A DNA stretch of 46,468 bases from an uncultured Clostridia bacterium (lineage in GTDB: Bacteria; Bacillota; Clostridia; Oscillospirales; Acutalibacteraceae): the NCBI GenBank assembly GCA_947589485.1, contig CANQBK010000006.1, positions 1-46,468 on the forward strand, given 5' to 3'. Made by a program: the position numbers and the translations under genes. Below the pieces are notes generated by a model. That model saw only the letters and a program-made list of their open reading frames with translations. It was not told the DNA's origin and did no database searches. This document shows positions 18,532 to 27,032 of the stretch, in pieces. How positions within the stretch are numbered: position 1 is the stretch's first letter; each line of letters opens with the position of its first letter.

Positions 18532-20967
18532 CTATTTATTGTTGATAGCGGCGAGTTTTTCCTCAAGCAGTTTTCTTTCTTCAGGCTTAGTGGTAATTAG
18601 CGAATACATAACTGTATCGGTAGGAAAATCATCCTCAAAAGGCAAAATTGTTTTTCCGTATCTGATAAGACCTTTTCCTTGACCACTGTCTGTAACGTAT
18701 TTTATTTGTTCATTAGAAATGTGTAGTTTTTCTTGTAAAATATCTCGATCACCTGCAGCTTGATTTAACATATAAATAAAGTCGGAGTTATCAAGTATAT
18801 TTTCAATTTCAATAGAAGTTAACAAGTCTTTTACATTTTGCGTAATGCCGGTAGGAACACCGCCCCATTTTCTGAAACGCTTCCACATCTCAACACTGTA
18901 CTTTGCAGTTTGGTCATCACGCAGCAGCAAGTGAAATTCGTCAATATAATACAAAGTCTTTTTTCCCGAACTTCTATTTAGTGAAACTCTGTTCCATACT
19001 TGCTCCTGTAAAATTAACATTGCAATTTTTTTGAGTTGTGTTCCAAGCTCTTTGATGTCGTAGCATACGAGTCGGTTGTTAATATCAACATTCGTCCGAT
19101 TATTGAATAAATTCTGAGAACCGGTAACATACATTTCGAGAGAATTCGATACTCTGGTTGCTATACTTCCTTGTTCTTTGAGAGCTGCCAGTAATTCTGT
19201 AAGAGTGGGCATACGACGAGGCACAGGGTTGTGAGAAAAAAAGTAATTGTAAACATTTCTGGTAGCTATATCAATCGCTGTTTTTTCTTCTGCTTCCAGT
19301 CCGTAACGTCCGCCAACAATTAATTCAAGAAAAGATATAATAAAATCCGACTTATTCGCAATTTTGTCTTCTTCATCGTGAATATTAACGTCAAGAGGAT
19401 TTATATATTGTGTGCTGCTCGATGAGATTTTTATGACCTGTCCGCCGAGATAGTTTACAAGAGGAAAGTATTCGCCCTCCGGGTCTGTAATAAAAATATC
19501 GCAATTAGTTCTAAGGAACCGGTCAATTATTTCACGTTTTACCGAAAAAGATTTTCCGGAACCGGGTGTACCAAATATGAGTCCATTCGGATTTTTTAAG
19601 TTAGCTCTGTCAGCCATAATCATTTCTTTGGTTAAAGTATTCAAGCCATAGTAAACGCCTTTTTCTTGATAAAGTTCTTGAGAAGTGAACGGAATGAATA
19701 CAGCTAATGCAGACGTCGGCATCGCACGTGTTATCGGAACGGCATTAAACCCAAGCGGTAAAAAACTAACAAATGCTTGTTCTTGCTGATAGTCGAGAGG
19801 AAAAAGTTTGCAGCTTTTTTGCTGAACAAATCTTTGCAATTGCTCAATTTCAATATTAGATTTTTTCTCGCTTTTAGAATAGTTGCGAACGGTAAAAGTG
19901 ATATTAAAGAGTCTTTCGTTCCTACTATCTAAATCCTTTAACATCTCATTTAGTTCCTCAATATAGGTTTTAATCTGTTGCGGAAGTATGTCGGGATCAT
20001 ATCCGCTCATACTTGCTTTCTTTTGCTCGTCTATTTTCATTTTTTCGACATCTGTCAATTTGCCTCTAACAAGTTTTAATGCCTTTTGCTGGTCAAACGA
20101 ATTGACGTGTATGTTTACCGATACTTGACTGCCACAGTCTAAAAGTTCACAAAGCATTCTGTCTGAAAGTTCGCCGGCAAGAATATCTATGGCTCTAATC
20201 GTACCATAGTTATTATTGAGTTCAAATTTGTTTTTCTTAAACTTTATCGACATAGGAGCTATAAAGTCTTTTGTTGAGTAGCCACCTTTTGATTTTAAAT
20301 TCCAATCAAAAATAAATCGTTCATCACTTTCCGGATTCAACGAGCGAAATAAGGATTCGAGCCTTTGTTTACCGTCTAACACAAATGCTTTTACGGAAAA
20401 ATCGGAAAATAGTCTTACAATTTCCTTTCCTACCGAATCAAGTTTTTTTCTTGCAGATTTTATGCTTTTTTCGCTTATTGTAAAAGTCAGAAATTTACGA
20501 AGAACGAATCCTGTTTTGCTGCCTTTACGGAGCTGGCAGAGCATATCCGAGTATTCTTTTCTTACGGCATTAAATTTATCGTCTTGCTCGTCAATACGAA
20601 TTTTTTCGAGTTCTTCATCAAGATTTTGCCGTTGATTTTCGTATGTAAACTGAAAATCAATGCTGTCATCAAAATAATTAAGTAAACTGCACCAACTTGC
20701 AAATATGCCACTTCGATTTTCAAAGTCGGAAATTACATAATTTGTATCAAAAAATTCTACTGTTCTTGAGAATTTGCCACCTTCGAGCCAACATATCCCA
20801 TCCTTTAACATTTCTATATAGGGAATCATTGATTGCGTTGCAGACTCGTTTTTGACATTTTTCTTTTTTAATTCATTCATCCGATTTTGTATTTTTTTCT
20901 TTTGCTCTTTTGTAAGCTGCACAGGTTCCTTTTTTGCTTTTTTATTTTTTTCAACCAAATTTATCAC
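18532..20967 (-). CDS. VirB4-like conjugation ATPase (CD1110 type)
   Basis: An 811-residue ATPase that powers assembly and transport of the type IV secretion channel at the inner face of the membrane. The N-terminal half is the CagE/TrbE-VirB domain. Walker A is GTPGSGKSF at about residue 466, Walker B is TLYYIDEFHLLL, and the later ITQNVKDLL segment fits the family. The GTG start overlaps the PrgI stop (GTGA). A TTG three codons later (20956-20958) with AAGGTG at good spacing is an equally possible start. Its order after PrgI and before the cell-wall protein is the standard one. Confidence 0.95.
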   Translation of the reverse strand: MINLVEKNKKAKKEPVQLTKEQKKKIQNRMNELKKKNVKNESATQSMIPYIEMLKDGICWLEGGKFSRTVEFFDTNYVISDFENRSGIFASWCSLLNYFDDSIDFQFTYENQRQNLDEELEKIRIDEQDDKFNAVRKEYSDMLCQLRKGSKTGFVLRKFLTFTISEKSIKSARKKLDSVGKEIVRLFSDFSVKAFVLDGKQRLESLFRSLNPESDERFIFDWNLKSKGGYSTKDFIAPMSIKFKKNKFELNNNYGTIRAIDILAGELSDRMLCELLDCGSQVSVNIHVNSFDQQKALKLVRGKLTDVEKMKIDEQKKASMSGYDPDILPQQIKTYIEELNEMLKDLDSRNERLFNITFTVRNYSKSEKKSNIEIEQLQRFVQQKSCKLFPLDYQQEQAFVSFLPLGFNAVPITRAMPTSALAVFIPFTSQELYQEKGVYYGLNTLTKEMIMADRANLKNPNGLIFGTPGSGKSFSVKREIIDRFLRTNCDIFITDPEGEYFPLVNYLGGQVIKISSSSTQYINPLDVNIHDEEDKIANKSDFIISFLELIVGGRYGLEAEEKTAIDIATRNVYNYFFSHNPVPRRMPTLTELLAALKEQGSIATRVSNSLEMYVTGSQNLFNNRTNVDINNRLVCYDIKELGTQLKKIAMLILQEQVWNRVSLNRSSGKKTLYYIDEFHLLLRDDQTAKYSVEMWKRFRKWGGVPTGITQNVKDLLTSIEIENILDNSDFIYMLNQAAGDRDILQEKLHISNEQIKYVTDSGQGKGLIRYGKTILPFEDDFPTDTVMYSLITTKPEERKLLEEKLAAINNK

Positions 20968-21365
20968 CTTCTTCTTCTTTCAGACGCATTACTTTCATTA
21001 AGAATTCTTTTTAATTGGTTATACTCGATTTGCCTTGATAAAATCACAAATGAGTTTTCCGATTGGTAGGTTCTTTCTTTCGGCTTTTTAAAGAACTTTA
21101 TCATTAATTTTACTATTTGTTCAAGATGCATACCGTTCTTTTTATATAGTCCGCAATATATTGCAGGACCCGCAAAAATTCCGAGTGCAAAACATCCTGC
21201 CTGCAATCCAAATAAATTGTTGCAGATGTAAAATGCGGGAAAACCCATTACGATGCCTATACCAAAGCAAAGAACTTGTCTTTTTGTAAGACCAAACATA
21301 AATTTTTGTCGTATTTGCGACATATCTTTTGGAATTTTCACGAATTGTTGTTCGTGTCTTGTCAT
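20964..21365 (-). CDS. PrgI-family membrane protein
   Basis: A 133-residue component of the mating channel. It starts TRHEQQFVKIPKDMSQIRQK and continues FMFGLTKRQVLCFGIGIVMG, which matches the PrgI family, with two membrane helices at about residues 37-78 and a cytoplasmic tail. The ATG at 21363-21365 has GGAAAGG at ten bases. Longer in-frame starts run into hairpin copy C or place the Shine-Dalgarno against the ATG, and are rejected. The stop overlaps the VirB4 start. Confidence 0.9.
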   Translation of the reverse strand: MTRHEQQFVKIPKDMSQIRQKFMFGLTKRQVLCFGIGIVMGFPAFYICNNLFGLQAGCFALGIFAGPAIYCGLYKKNGMHLEQIVKLMIKFFKKPKERTYQSENSFVILSRQIEYNQLKRILNESNASERRRR

Positions 21366-21382
21366 AATTTTCATTCCTTTCC

Positions 21383-21409
21383 AACTCTTGCCCCAATGGG
21401 GCAAGAGTT
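21383..21409 (-). repeat. GC-rich hairpin, copy C of four
   Basis: Perfect 12-base arms (AACTCTTGCCCC and GGGGCAAGAGTT) with an AAT loop. It lies between the virB6 stop (21415) and the PrgI ribosome-binding site, which directly follows the hairpin in minus-strand RNA. This is the longest perfectly paired copy, and no U-run follows. Confidence 0.9.
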
Positions 21410-21414
21410 AAAAA

Positions 21415-22374
21415 TTATTGAGCTGCAAATGCAGATTTTGATATATTGGAACTTCGGAATACTGTAAAAATTAAAGCGACAATGTAACCGAGCATTATCG
21501 ACATACTGCCTGTAACGGCAGCTGAATTACTGCCGGGGGATTGCATTTGAGTAATTACGTTCCCCAAAAGAACCTTAAAGATTGTTAATGCAACAACAAT
21601 AAAAAATCCTTGAAAGGCAAGCGCAAGAATGTTTCTTAGCCAATTTTTTCCTATCTGTCCCCAGTCATTGTTCATCATAGTCGCCATAGGTATCGGGGAA
21701 ATTGACAGATACATAAATATTTCTATCATTCTTTGGGCGAGGACAATTATTATTGCTCCTAAAACAAAAAATGTTACAATTGATACCAAAAAAGACAATA
21801 TTAGCAATATTAACAACGACCCAATATCAAAATTAGTAAGAACTTCTTTAAAATTTTTGCTGTTTTCAATAACGGCGCTGTTTAAAAATGAACCGCTATC
21901 CGGGAACAGCGTATTTAATCCATTCGTTACAGCATTAGAGCCGAATCCGAAAATACTTGTGGAAATATAAAACACATTTGACACAAGCAAAATTCCACAC
22001 ACACCTTTTATACTCCATTTAAAAAAAATGCTTGTGTCAAAATCCCGAAAATTGTTTCCGCTAATAACCATTTGAATTAGTTCGTACATAATCACAACGA
22101 CCAATATAAAAATGGCAACAGGAACTATTGCGTTATTCGTAAGCGTTTCTATGCCACTCCAAATCGGAGTTGCACTCGAACTTGTCGAACCTGTAAATTT
22201 ATCCGGCGTATCACTTAACAAAGGTTTCATTATACTGTCTTGATTGCTGGTATTGAAAGTGTTGTTAAGTGTATCGCAAGTGTTTTGTAAAGAACCTATA
22301 ATGCCATCGGCAAGTACGCCTTTAAACCAATTTTGTATTGCGTCAATTGCGTCTTGTACAATGTTCCAACTCAA
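21415..22374 (-). CDS. VirB6/TrbL-like polytopic membrane protein
   Basis: A 319-residue inner-membrane channel protein. At least five hydrophobic segments are visible: IVPVAIFILVVVIMYELIQM, WSIKGVCGILLVSNVFYIS, LLILLILSFLVSIVTFFVLG, ILALAFQGFFIVVALTIF and MSIMLGYIVALIFTVF. The central RMIEIFMYLSISPIPMATM is typical of the family. Translation starts at a TTG (22372-22374) eight bases after GAGGTG. It follows the pilin-like gene and precedes PrgI, the normal order of this transfer module. Confidence 0.9.
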   Translation of the reverse strand: MSWNIVQDAIDAIQNWFKGVLADGIIGSLQNTCDTLNNTFNTSNQDSIMKPLLSDTPDKFTGSTSSSATPIWSGIETLTNNAIVPVAIFILVVVIMYELIQMVISGNNFRDFDTSIFFKWSIKGVCGILLVSNVFYISTSIFGFGSNAVTNGLNTLFPDSGSFLNSAVIENSKNFKEVLTNFDIGSLLILLILSFLVSIVTFFVLGAIIIVLAQRMIEIFMYLSISPIPMATMMNNDWGQIGKNWLRNILALAFQGFFIVVALTIFKVLLGNVITQMQSPGSNSAAVTGSMSIMLGYIVALIFTVFRSSNISKSAFAAQ

Positions 22375-22416
22375 TTATCATCACCTCACTTAAGATAAGG
22401 TTTTTTAAAAATCAAA

Positions 22417-22794
22417 TCACTTCATAGCCGATGTCATCATATTGCCGAGAACCGGAACAACGACAAGTCCTACAAGCACAAGACCAAGTCCTGCCATAAG
22501 CTGTTTCATACCTTGTGATTTTGCGGCAGCATTATCACCGCCGTATCCTTCAATAAGATTAACAACTCCCCAAATTGCAAGACCGGCACCTATCAACGAT
22601 ATGACGGATGTAAGTACAGTTACCGTTTTATTGATAAAGTCTGTTGTATTAACTTGTCCGGTAGCCGCAAAAGCTGTAATATTTGCCATCGCAACTATAC
22701 ACATAACTGTTGTAAGAATCATTATTGCCTTTTTAGCATATTTTGACATTTTATTTTTATTCTTATTAGAATTGGTAATTTTGTTTTTGTTCAT
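22417..22794 (-). CDS. Maff2 / VirB2-like small membrane protein
   Basis: A 125-residue protein with a long basic, Asn/Lys-rich start and a signal-like helix (IMILTTVMCIVAMANITAFA, with AFAA-T as a probable cleavage point). Two further hydrophobic helices are separated by a GYGGDNAAAKSQG loop. This matches the Maff2 family and has the size and topology of VirB2 pilins. GGAG precedes the ATG, right after the VirD4 stop. That it builds a pilus is inferred from position and topology. Confidence 0.85.
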   Translation of the reverse strand: MNKNKITNSNKNKNKMSKYAKKAIMILTTVMCIVAMANITAFAATGQVNTTDFINKTVTVLTSVISLIGAGLAIWGVVNLIEGYGGDNAAAKSQGMKQLMAGLGLVLVGLVVVPVLGNMMTSAMK

Positions 22795-22796
22795 AA

Positions 22797-24722
22797 TTAA
22801 TTCTCCTCTACATTAACGAAGTCGTATTCTTCGACTACGGTGTTTTTAGATAAATTTGCTTTACGATTTCTTTTTTCAGAAACATATTTTTTTACATCAA
22901 AAAAGTTGTTTTTGTCATAATCGAAAAGCTGCGGATAACGCTTGTGCTTCTCAATATCGAATTTTTGGGATAAAAACGGTCTTAAACCCCTGATTTGTAA
23001 AATACACTGTGAGTTGTCCATTACTTGCAGCTCGTCCTGTGTTTTCAACTCCCGTCCTGTCTTTTGATAGTTGACACCTGAGCTTTCGCTCTGACCTTTG
23101 GTAATATTGGTATTGAAAAGATCAATCGTTTCTTTGCCAAGACTTTCCGACAGGTCTTTAAGCGTGGTTTTTTCCTTGCCGCCAAGAAACAGCATTGTAT
23201 CGCAGTTACCCTCAATGGTATCGGCATTGTCCTTATACTTCGATTTGAGCTGCGACTTTGCCTGTAAGATTATACTGACAGAGATTTCTCGGCTTCTGAT
23301 GGTTGCAATCAGCTTGTCAAACTCAGGTATCTCACCGATATTCGCAAATTCATCAAGCAAACACCGAACATGATATTTTAATCGTCCTGACCCGTCAGGA
23401 TTATTATCCGCTTTAGTGCAAAGCAAATTGAACATCTGCGAATACATAATAGCGACAAGAAAATTAAATGTACTGTCCGTATCGGAAATGATAACAAAAA
23501 GAGCCGTCAACTCATCACCAATGGTATCAAGCTGCATTTCGTCATATTGCGTTATCTCTAACACCTTGTCGATACTGAACGGAGCAAGTCTTGTAGAGCA
23601 GGAAATGAGAATTGACTTTGCTGTTTTTCCTGCGGCAAGCTTGTATGCTTTGTACTGCCGGATGGCGAATCTACCGAGTGATCTCTGTTCGGCTGTTGGT
23701 TCAAGATTACGGAATCTGCTGTAATTTGCATTTTCTTCTTCAAAATCCTCATCATCGCTCCAACTGTTATCAAGCCATTTTTCAAGATAGAAAAAAGCCC
23801 AGTCGATACTGTTTTTGAATGTTTCATCATCTTCACGGCATTCCGAAGCATTAATGAACTCTACCAGTGTTTCCATGTTCTGTTCTTCCTTCGGGCAGGT
23901 GGTAAATATCAGAGCGATATATGCCTGATAAAGCAGCTTTTCAGCTTTCACCCAAAAATCATCGCCTTTGGCATCTTTTGAAGTTGTATTTTTGACAAGC
24001 ACCTCAACGAATTTCAGAATATCCTGCTCCCGTGTTTCAGGTCTTATGTAGGCGAACGGATTGTAGTGCATGGATTTGTTAAAATCAATCGTGTTAAAAA
24101 CCTTGATCTTGTACGGCTCATAAGTAACATTTCCATTCTTATCACGTTTTGGTCTGCCTTTTCTCAGCATTTTGCCGCATTCAACAAGCACCGTGCCTTT
24201 CGGATCAGTGACAACATAGCTGCTATGCATTTGCATAAGATTTGGCTTTACAAAAAATCTTGTCTTTCCGGAGCCTGTGCCGCCGATTACTTCGATATTC
24301 TTGTTACGGGCATACTTTGGGGATTTAGGCTTACCCATTGTCAGACTCTCCGTCTGTGTCAAAATGACATTATTATCCGAATCTTTGGAATCTATGTATG
24401 GCTGTATGTCCTTTTCAGTACCCCATTTTGCACCGCCGTATTCCTCCTTGTATCGGTAATTCTTGCGGTTTTTACGCTTATAGGTGATAAATGCCCAAAA
24501 CAGCAGTGCTGCACAGATACCGACAAACAGGTCAATCAGATTGATGCTTGGCAAGGGCGAGGTTATGTTATCGGAAAAATTGTCAATAAACGGCGAAAAT
24601 TTCGTGTAGAGGTCGCTGCCTGAAGCTGTCCGATAGGACAGACTGACCTTGTTTCCGAACCATCCAACCAAAATTAGAGGAATTAAGCGAAGCAGCATTT
24701 TCTTGATTTTTTTACTGTCCAT
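22797..24722 (-). CDS. VirD4/TcpA-type coupling protein
   Basis: A 641-residue ATPase that recruits the relaxase-DNA complex to the transfer channel. Two N-terminal membrane helices come first (residues about 10-25 and 60-80). Walker A is GGTGSGKT (147-154), with VTDPKGTVL after it. Walker B is CLLDEFANIGEIP, followed by SIILQAKSQLKSKY, a hallmark of the TraG/VirD4 family. GAAGGTGAG precedes the ATG. PcfB ends four bases upstream. The DNA is visibly more GC-rich than the VirB6 and VirB4 genes. Confidence 0.96.
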   Translation of the reverse strand: MDSKKIKKMLLRLIPLILVGWFGNKVSLSYRTASGSDLYTKFSPFIDNFSDNITSPLPSINLIDLFVGICAALLFWAFITYKRKNRKNYRYKEEYGGAKWGTEKDIQPYIDSKDSDNNVILTQTESLTMGKPKSPKYARNKNIEVIGGTGSGKTRFFVKPNLMQMHSSYVVTDPKGTVLVECGKMLRKGRPKRDKNGNVTYEPYKIKVFNTIDFNKSMHYNPFAYIRPETREQDILKFVEVLVKNTTSKDAKGDDFWVKAEKLLYQAYIALIFTTCPKEEQNMETLVEFINASECREDDETFKNSIDWAFFYLEKWLDNSWSDDEDFEEENANYSRFRNLEPTAEQRSLGRFAIRQYKAYKLAAGKTAKSILISCSTRLAPFSIDKVLEITQYDEMQLDTIGDELTALFVIISDTDSTFNFLVAIMYSQMFNLLCTKADNNPDGSGRLKYHVRCLLDEFANIGEIPEFDKLIATIRSREISVSIILQAKSQLKSKYKDNADTIEGNCDTMLFLGGKEKTTLKDLSESLGKETIDLFNTNITKGQSESSGVNYQKTGRELKTQDELQVMDNSQCILQIRGLRPFLSQKFDIEKHKRYPQLFDYDKNNFFDVKKYVSEKRNRKANLSKNTVVEEYDFVNVEEN

Positions 24723-24726
24723 ACGC

Positions 24727-25200
24727 TCACCTTCCTGCTATATCCGATTTAGACAAATGCTTTTCGGCAGCTCTTTTAGAAGATTTCTGCGAGATAATCT
24801 TTGCATTGTGCTTAATCTGTTCACGGTTTATAATTTGTGATACGGATTTATCATTTAACTTCGATTGCATAATGCTCGCATATTCAGAAAATGCTTTTCT
24901 GAAATTTTCGGAGTTTCCTGTAGTAAAAAATACATGGTATGTCGGTGGAGATGTGGAACTATCACGTTTTAGCGCATAGTCAATATCATATTTTCTCGCA
25001 GTATCAACAAAGTCTCCTATATTATTTTTCGTAATCTCAATTGATTCGAGTTTTCCTCTTCTAGCGATACTTTCATATCTAATTTTTCCGTGCTTTGGTG
25101 TATTAGTTAAATATGTTTGACACAGTTCTCGCAGAATTTCAGCAGTTAACTTTGCTGTCTTCACCGAAAATGATATTGTCTTTTCAACTTCGTGCATCAT
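24727..25200 (-). CDS. PcfB-family (DUF3801) relaxosome accessory protein
   Basis: A 157-residue basic protein matching PcfB: MHEVEKTISFSVKTAKLTAE at the start, then KIRYESIARRGKLESIEIT and DFVDTARKYDIDYALKRD. PcfB proteins link the relaxosome to the coupling protein, and the gene directly precedes virD4 as in pCF10-like and Tn1549-like systems. Its start overlaps the upstream stop (TTATGATG), with either ATG possible. A relaxase partner is not visible in this window. Confidence 0.88.
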   Translation of the reverse strand: MMHEVEKTISFSVKTAKLTAEILRELCQTYLTNTPKHGKIRYESIARRGKLESIEITKNNIGDFVDTARKYDIDYALKRDSSTSPPTYHVFFTTGNSENFRKAFSEYASIMQSKLNDKSVSQIINREQIKHNAKIISQKSSKRAAEKHLSKSDIAGR

Positions 25201-25541
25201 AAGTCTCTAACGTCCTCGTCTTGAGGTATTGTAAAAATATTTTTTCCTGCGGCTATTTCCTCAGCCAATAGTCGAATTACACTTTCGCAAGCATCTGCTG
25301 TCGAAAAAACGCCTAATTGTATAGAGCCGTTTCCAATCATTTCATCCGTTCCATCAGGGGGGATTTCTGTGTGTGAATCAAAAGCAAGAAGTACATATAT
25401 GTCGCGTGTTTTTTCTTCGCCTGAAGTAATAATTTCTATTTCGTCAATATTATCGTCAATATTAATTTCCGCTGCGTAAGTTGAGATTAATTTTACAGCA
25501 TCGTAGTTAACCAATTCGTTGTCCTGTGTTATAATTGTCAT
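25197..25541 (-). CDS. unknown small acidic element protein
   Basis: A 114-residue acidic protein I do not recognise. Alternating strands and helices (NYDAVKLISTYAAEINID, IYVLLAFDSHTEIPPDGTDE, ACESVIRLLAEEIAAGKN) suggest a small alpha/beta fold. There is no membrane segment. GGAGG precedes the ATG. It is the first gene after hairpin copy D, and its stop overlaps the pcfB start, so it is coupled to the transfer operon. Confidence 0.75.
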   Translation of the reverse strand: MTIITQDNELVNYDAVKLISTYAAEINIDDNIDEIEIITSGEEKTRDIYVLLAFDSHTEIPPDGTDEMIGNGSIQLGVFSTADACESVIRLLAEEIAAGKNIFTIPQDEDVRDL

Positions 25542-25559
25542 TTTTATTCCTCCAATTTT

Positions 25560-25584
25560 ACATTTGCCCCAGTGGGGCAGATGT
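25560..25584 (-). repeat. GC-rich hairpin, copy D of four
   Basis: Arms of 11 bases (ACATTTGCCCC and GGGGCAGATGT) with an AGT loop and one T/G mismatch, which is a wobble pair in plus-strand RNA. It touches the last base of the repA stop codon and ends 11 bases before the GGAGG of the next gene. Confidence 0.8.
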
Positions 25585-26576
25585 TATAGTTTATTATTGA
25601 AATCATACTCAACCATATTTTGGTAATACAAATTAATGCTATGCGGAGCATTGTACAAGCAGGTTTTTATATACGAACGTAAGTTTTTTATTTTTTTTGT
25701 ACGAGCCTCTTCTCTTATGCTGTCGAGTACATATTCTATGCACTCGCAGTCCAATTTTTCGTATTGTCGAAAAACCATAGTTCGACTTAATGATTGACCT
25801 TGGATTACAAACGTTTCGTTTTGAGGATTATATGCTTCAAGGATGACATCCACTATTAAATCAAGTGTTTTTTTGTCGAATTTCTTAAGCAGAAAATTAT
25901 AATTGATATTTGTTTTTATAGATGATTCACAATATGTTATTTCATCATCTGTCCATCCATCCGCCGTTTCAGAGGTTTGTTTTGTTTCCTGTTGATAGAC
26001 GGATGGATTAGTCTGATTAATCTCAGTCTGACTCTTATATATATTATTATATTTATATATACTATAAGGACTCCCTGTTTTGGAGAGTTTAGACTTCCCG
26101 TTTTTGGGAGTCTTGACTTCCGTTTGATTGTATTTGGAGGACACTGAAAAGTCAGACTCCCTGTTTTCGGGAGTCTGAACTTCCTCCTCGGTGTTTCCTG
26201 CGGAAGTCTGATTTTCCGGCATAACTGCAATCTCTTTTGTGAAGTTGCACACATAGATTTTCGTAGGCTTTCCCTGACCTTGCTTTTTACGAACAATCAA
26301 GCCTGTTTGCTCCAGCTCGTCAAAAATCTTGACCGCTTTGTTTTTGCCGATGTTCAGCTTTTCAATAGCTTCTTCCTGCTTAAAAAAGACATAAAGCTTA
26401 CCGTCCTCGTCATACCATTTGTTTTTTCGGGACAATCCGCAGCGATCAAGCAAAAAGCCGTAGAGCAGCTTCGACTCACAGGATATTTTGCTGAATTTCT
26501 CATTTGTAAAAAGGGCTTGCGGTACTCTGTAAAACTGGTACTGCTCCGCTTCATTGCCATAGAAAAAATCGAACAT
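25584..26576 (-). CDS. RepA_N-type replication initiator
   Basis: A 330-residue initiator. The N-terminal domain reads MFDFFYGNEAEQYQFYRVPQ, then ALFTNEKFSKISCESKLLYG and FLLDRCGLSRKNKW, which is the RepA_N winged-helix family. A second winged helix follows (EEAIEKLNIGKNKAVKIFDE, then GLIVRKKQGQGKPTKIYV). The linker (residues about 130-180) repeats the theme TPxNxxS, and the C-terminal domain starts near residue 220. The ATG at 26574-26576 lies two bases past the stop of the small upstream gene. The linker DNA holds iteron-like palindromes and an AT-rich tract. In the ICE family RepA probably supports replication of the excised circle. Confidence 0.92.
   Translation of the reverse strand: MFDFFYGNEAEQYQFYRVPQALFTNEKFSKISCESKLLYGFLLDRCGLSRKNKWYDEDGKLYVFFKQEEAIEKLNIGKNKAVKIFDELEQTGLIVRKKQGQGKPTKIYVCNFTKEIAVMPENQTSAGNTEEEVQTPENRESDFSVSSKYNQTEVKTPKNGKSKLSKTGSPYSIYKYNNIYKSQTEINQTNPSVYQQETKQTSETADGWTDDEITYCESSIKTNINYNFLLKKFDKKTLDLIVDVILEAYNPQNETFVIQGQSLSRTMVFRQYEKLDCECIEYVLDSIREEARTKKIKNLRSYIKTCLYNAPHSINLYYQNMVEYDFNNKL
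26034..26175 (-). other. candidate replication origin inside repA (iteron-like repeats plus AT tract)
   Basis: Three similar palindromes of about 20 bases lie in the repA linker: 26069-26087, 26092-26112 and 26155-26175. Each has the form GACTyCC...GGGAGTC around a GTTTT centre, the first one imperfect. Directly beside them is an A/T-only stretch of about 30 bases (near 26034-26060). RepA_N plasmids are known to carry their origin inside the rep gene. Confidence 0.45.
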
Positions 26577-26577
26577 A

Positions 26578-26817
26578 TCAAGCACCCTCACTTTCTTTAA
26601 TTTTAGCGATCTCGCTTTCCAGTGATTTGTGCATGGAGCTGATTTTTCTGACGCCAATTTGCTCAATGAGTTTTGCTGTATCTTCAATAGCCGCAGCTGT
26701 TCTCGCATTGGAAATTAACATAGAAAACAGTAACTTTGTTTCCGCAGAGTAGTCCTTAAAATCGCTTGTCATAATTTCTTTTGGGATGTAGAAATATGCT
26801 TTTGTGTTTTTTTTCAT
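26578..26817 (-). CDS. small RepA-like protein upstream of repA
   Basis: A 79-residue protein from the ATG at 26815-26817, which has AGGTG nine bases upstream; GTG and TTG codons further up are weaker choices. The sequence YFYIPKEIMTSDFKDYSAET, followed by KLLFSMLISN, parallels the YRVPQALFTNEKFSKISCES-KLLYGFLLD segment of RepA. It looks like a shortened paralogue of the RepA_N domain. Its stop is two bases before the repA start, so the two are co-expressed. A regulatory or partner role in initiation is inference. Confidence 0.75.
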   Translation of the reverse strand: MKKNTKAYFYIPKEIMTSDFKDYSAETKLLFSMLISNARTAAAIEDTAKLIEQIGVRKISSMHKSLESEIAKIKESEGA

Positions 26818-26888
26818 TTTCGTCAACACCTAAAAAACTAAATTTCAATTATTCACCTGTTTGTCCGACTATTTTTGTATTTTGTGTA

Positions 26889-26930
26889 ATAAAAAAGAAC
26901 CAATTCTGTAAGTAGTCAGAATTGGCTCTT
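26889..26930 (-). terminator. intrinsic terminator upstream of the repA operon
   Basis: Minus-strand RNA forms AAGAGCCAATTCTG, an eight-base loop, then CAGAATTGGTTCTT, followed by a run of T. The other direction also has T-rich sequence, so it may work both ways. It separates the decayed boundary genes from repA. Confidence 0.85.
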
Positions 26931-26969
26931 TGATATTTTTTATTAAGTTTTATATGCTGCGCTAATTCA

Positions 26970-27017
26970 TTAATCAGTAATTATATTTATTACATCTTCA
27001 ACTTTGTTTTCTCCCAT
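26970..27017 (-). CDS. 15-residue small open frame with a strong ribosome-binding site
   Basis: MGENKVEDVINIITD, with a perfect AGGAGG eight bases before the ATG. It sits between the relaxase-like remnant and the terminator. It may be a genuine small peptide, or the 5' stub of a gene lost by deletion. No family is recognised. Confidence 0.4.
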   Translation of the reverse strand: MGENKVEDVINIITD

Positions 27018-27032
27018 AACTTTTTCCTCCTT

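Noticed and set aside
1-27000. Element origin of transfer, relaxase and integrase
   Set aside because: No intact relaxase or recombinase motifs and no convincing oriT-type inverted repeat were found; they may lie left of the window.
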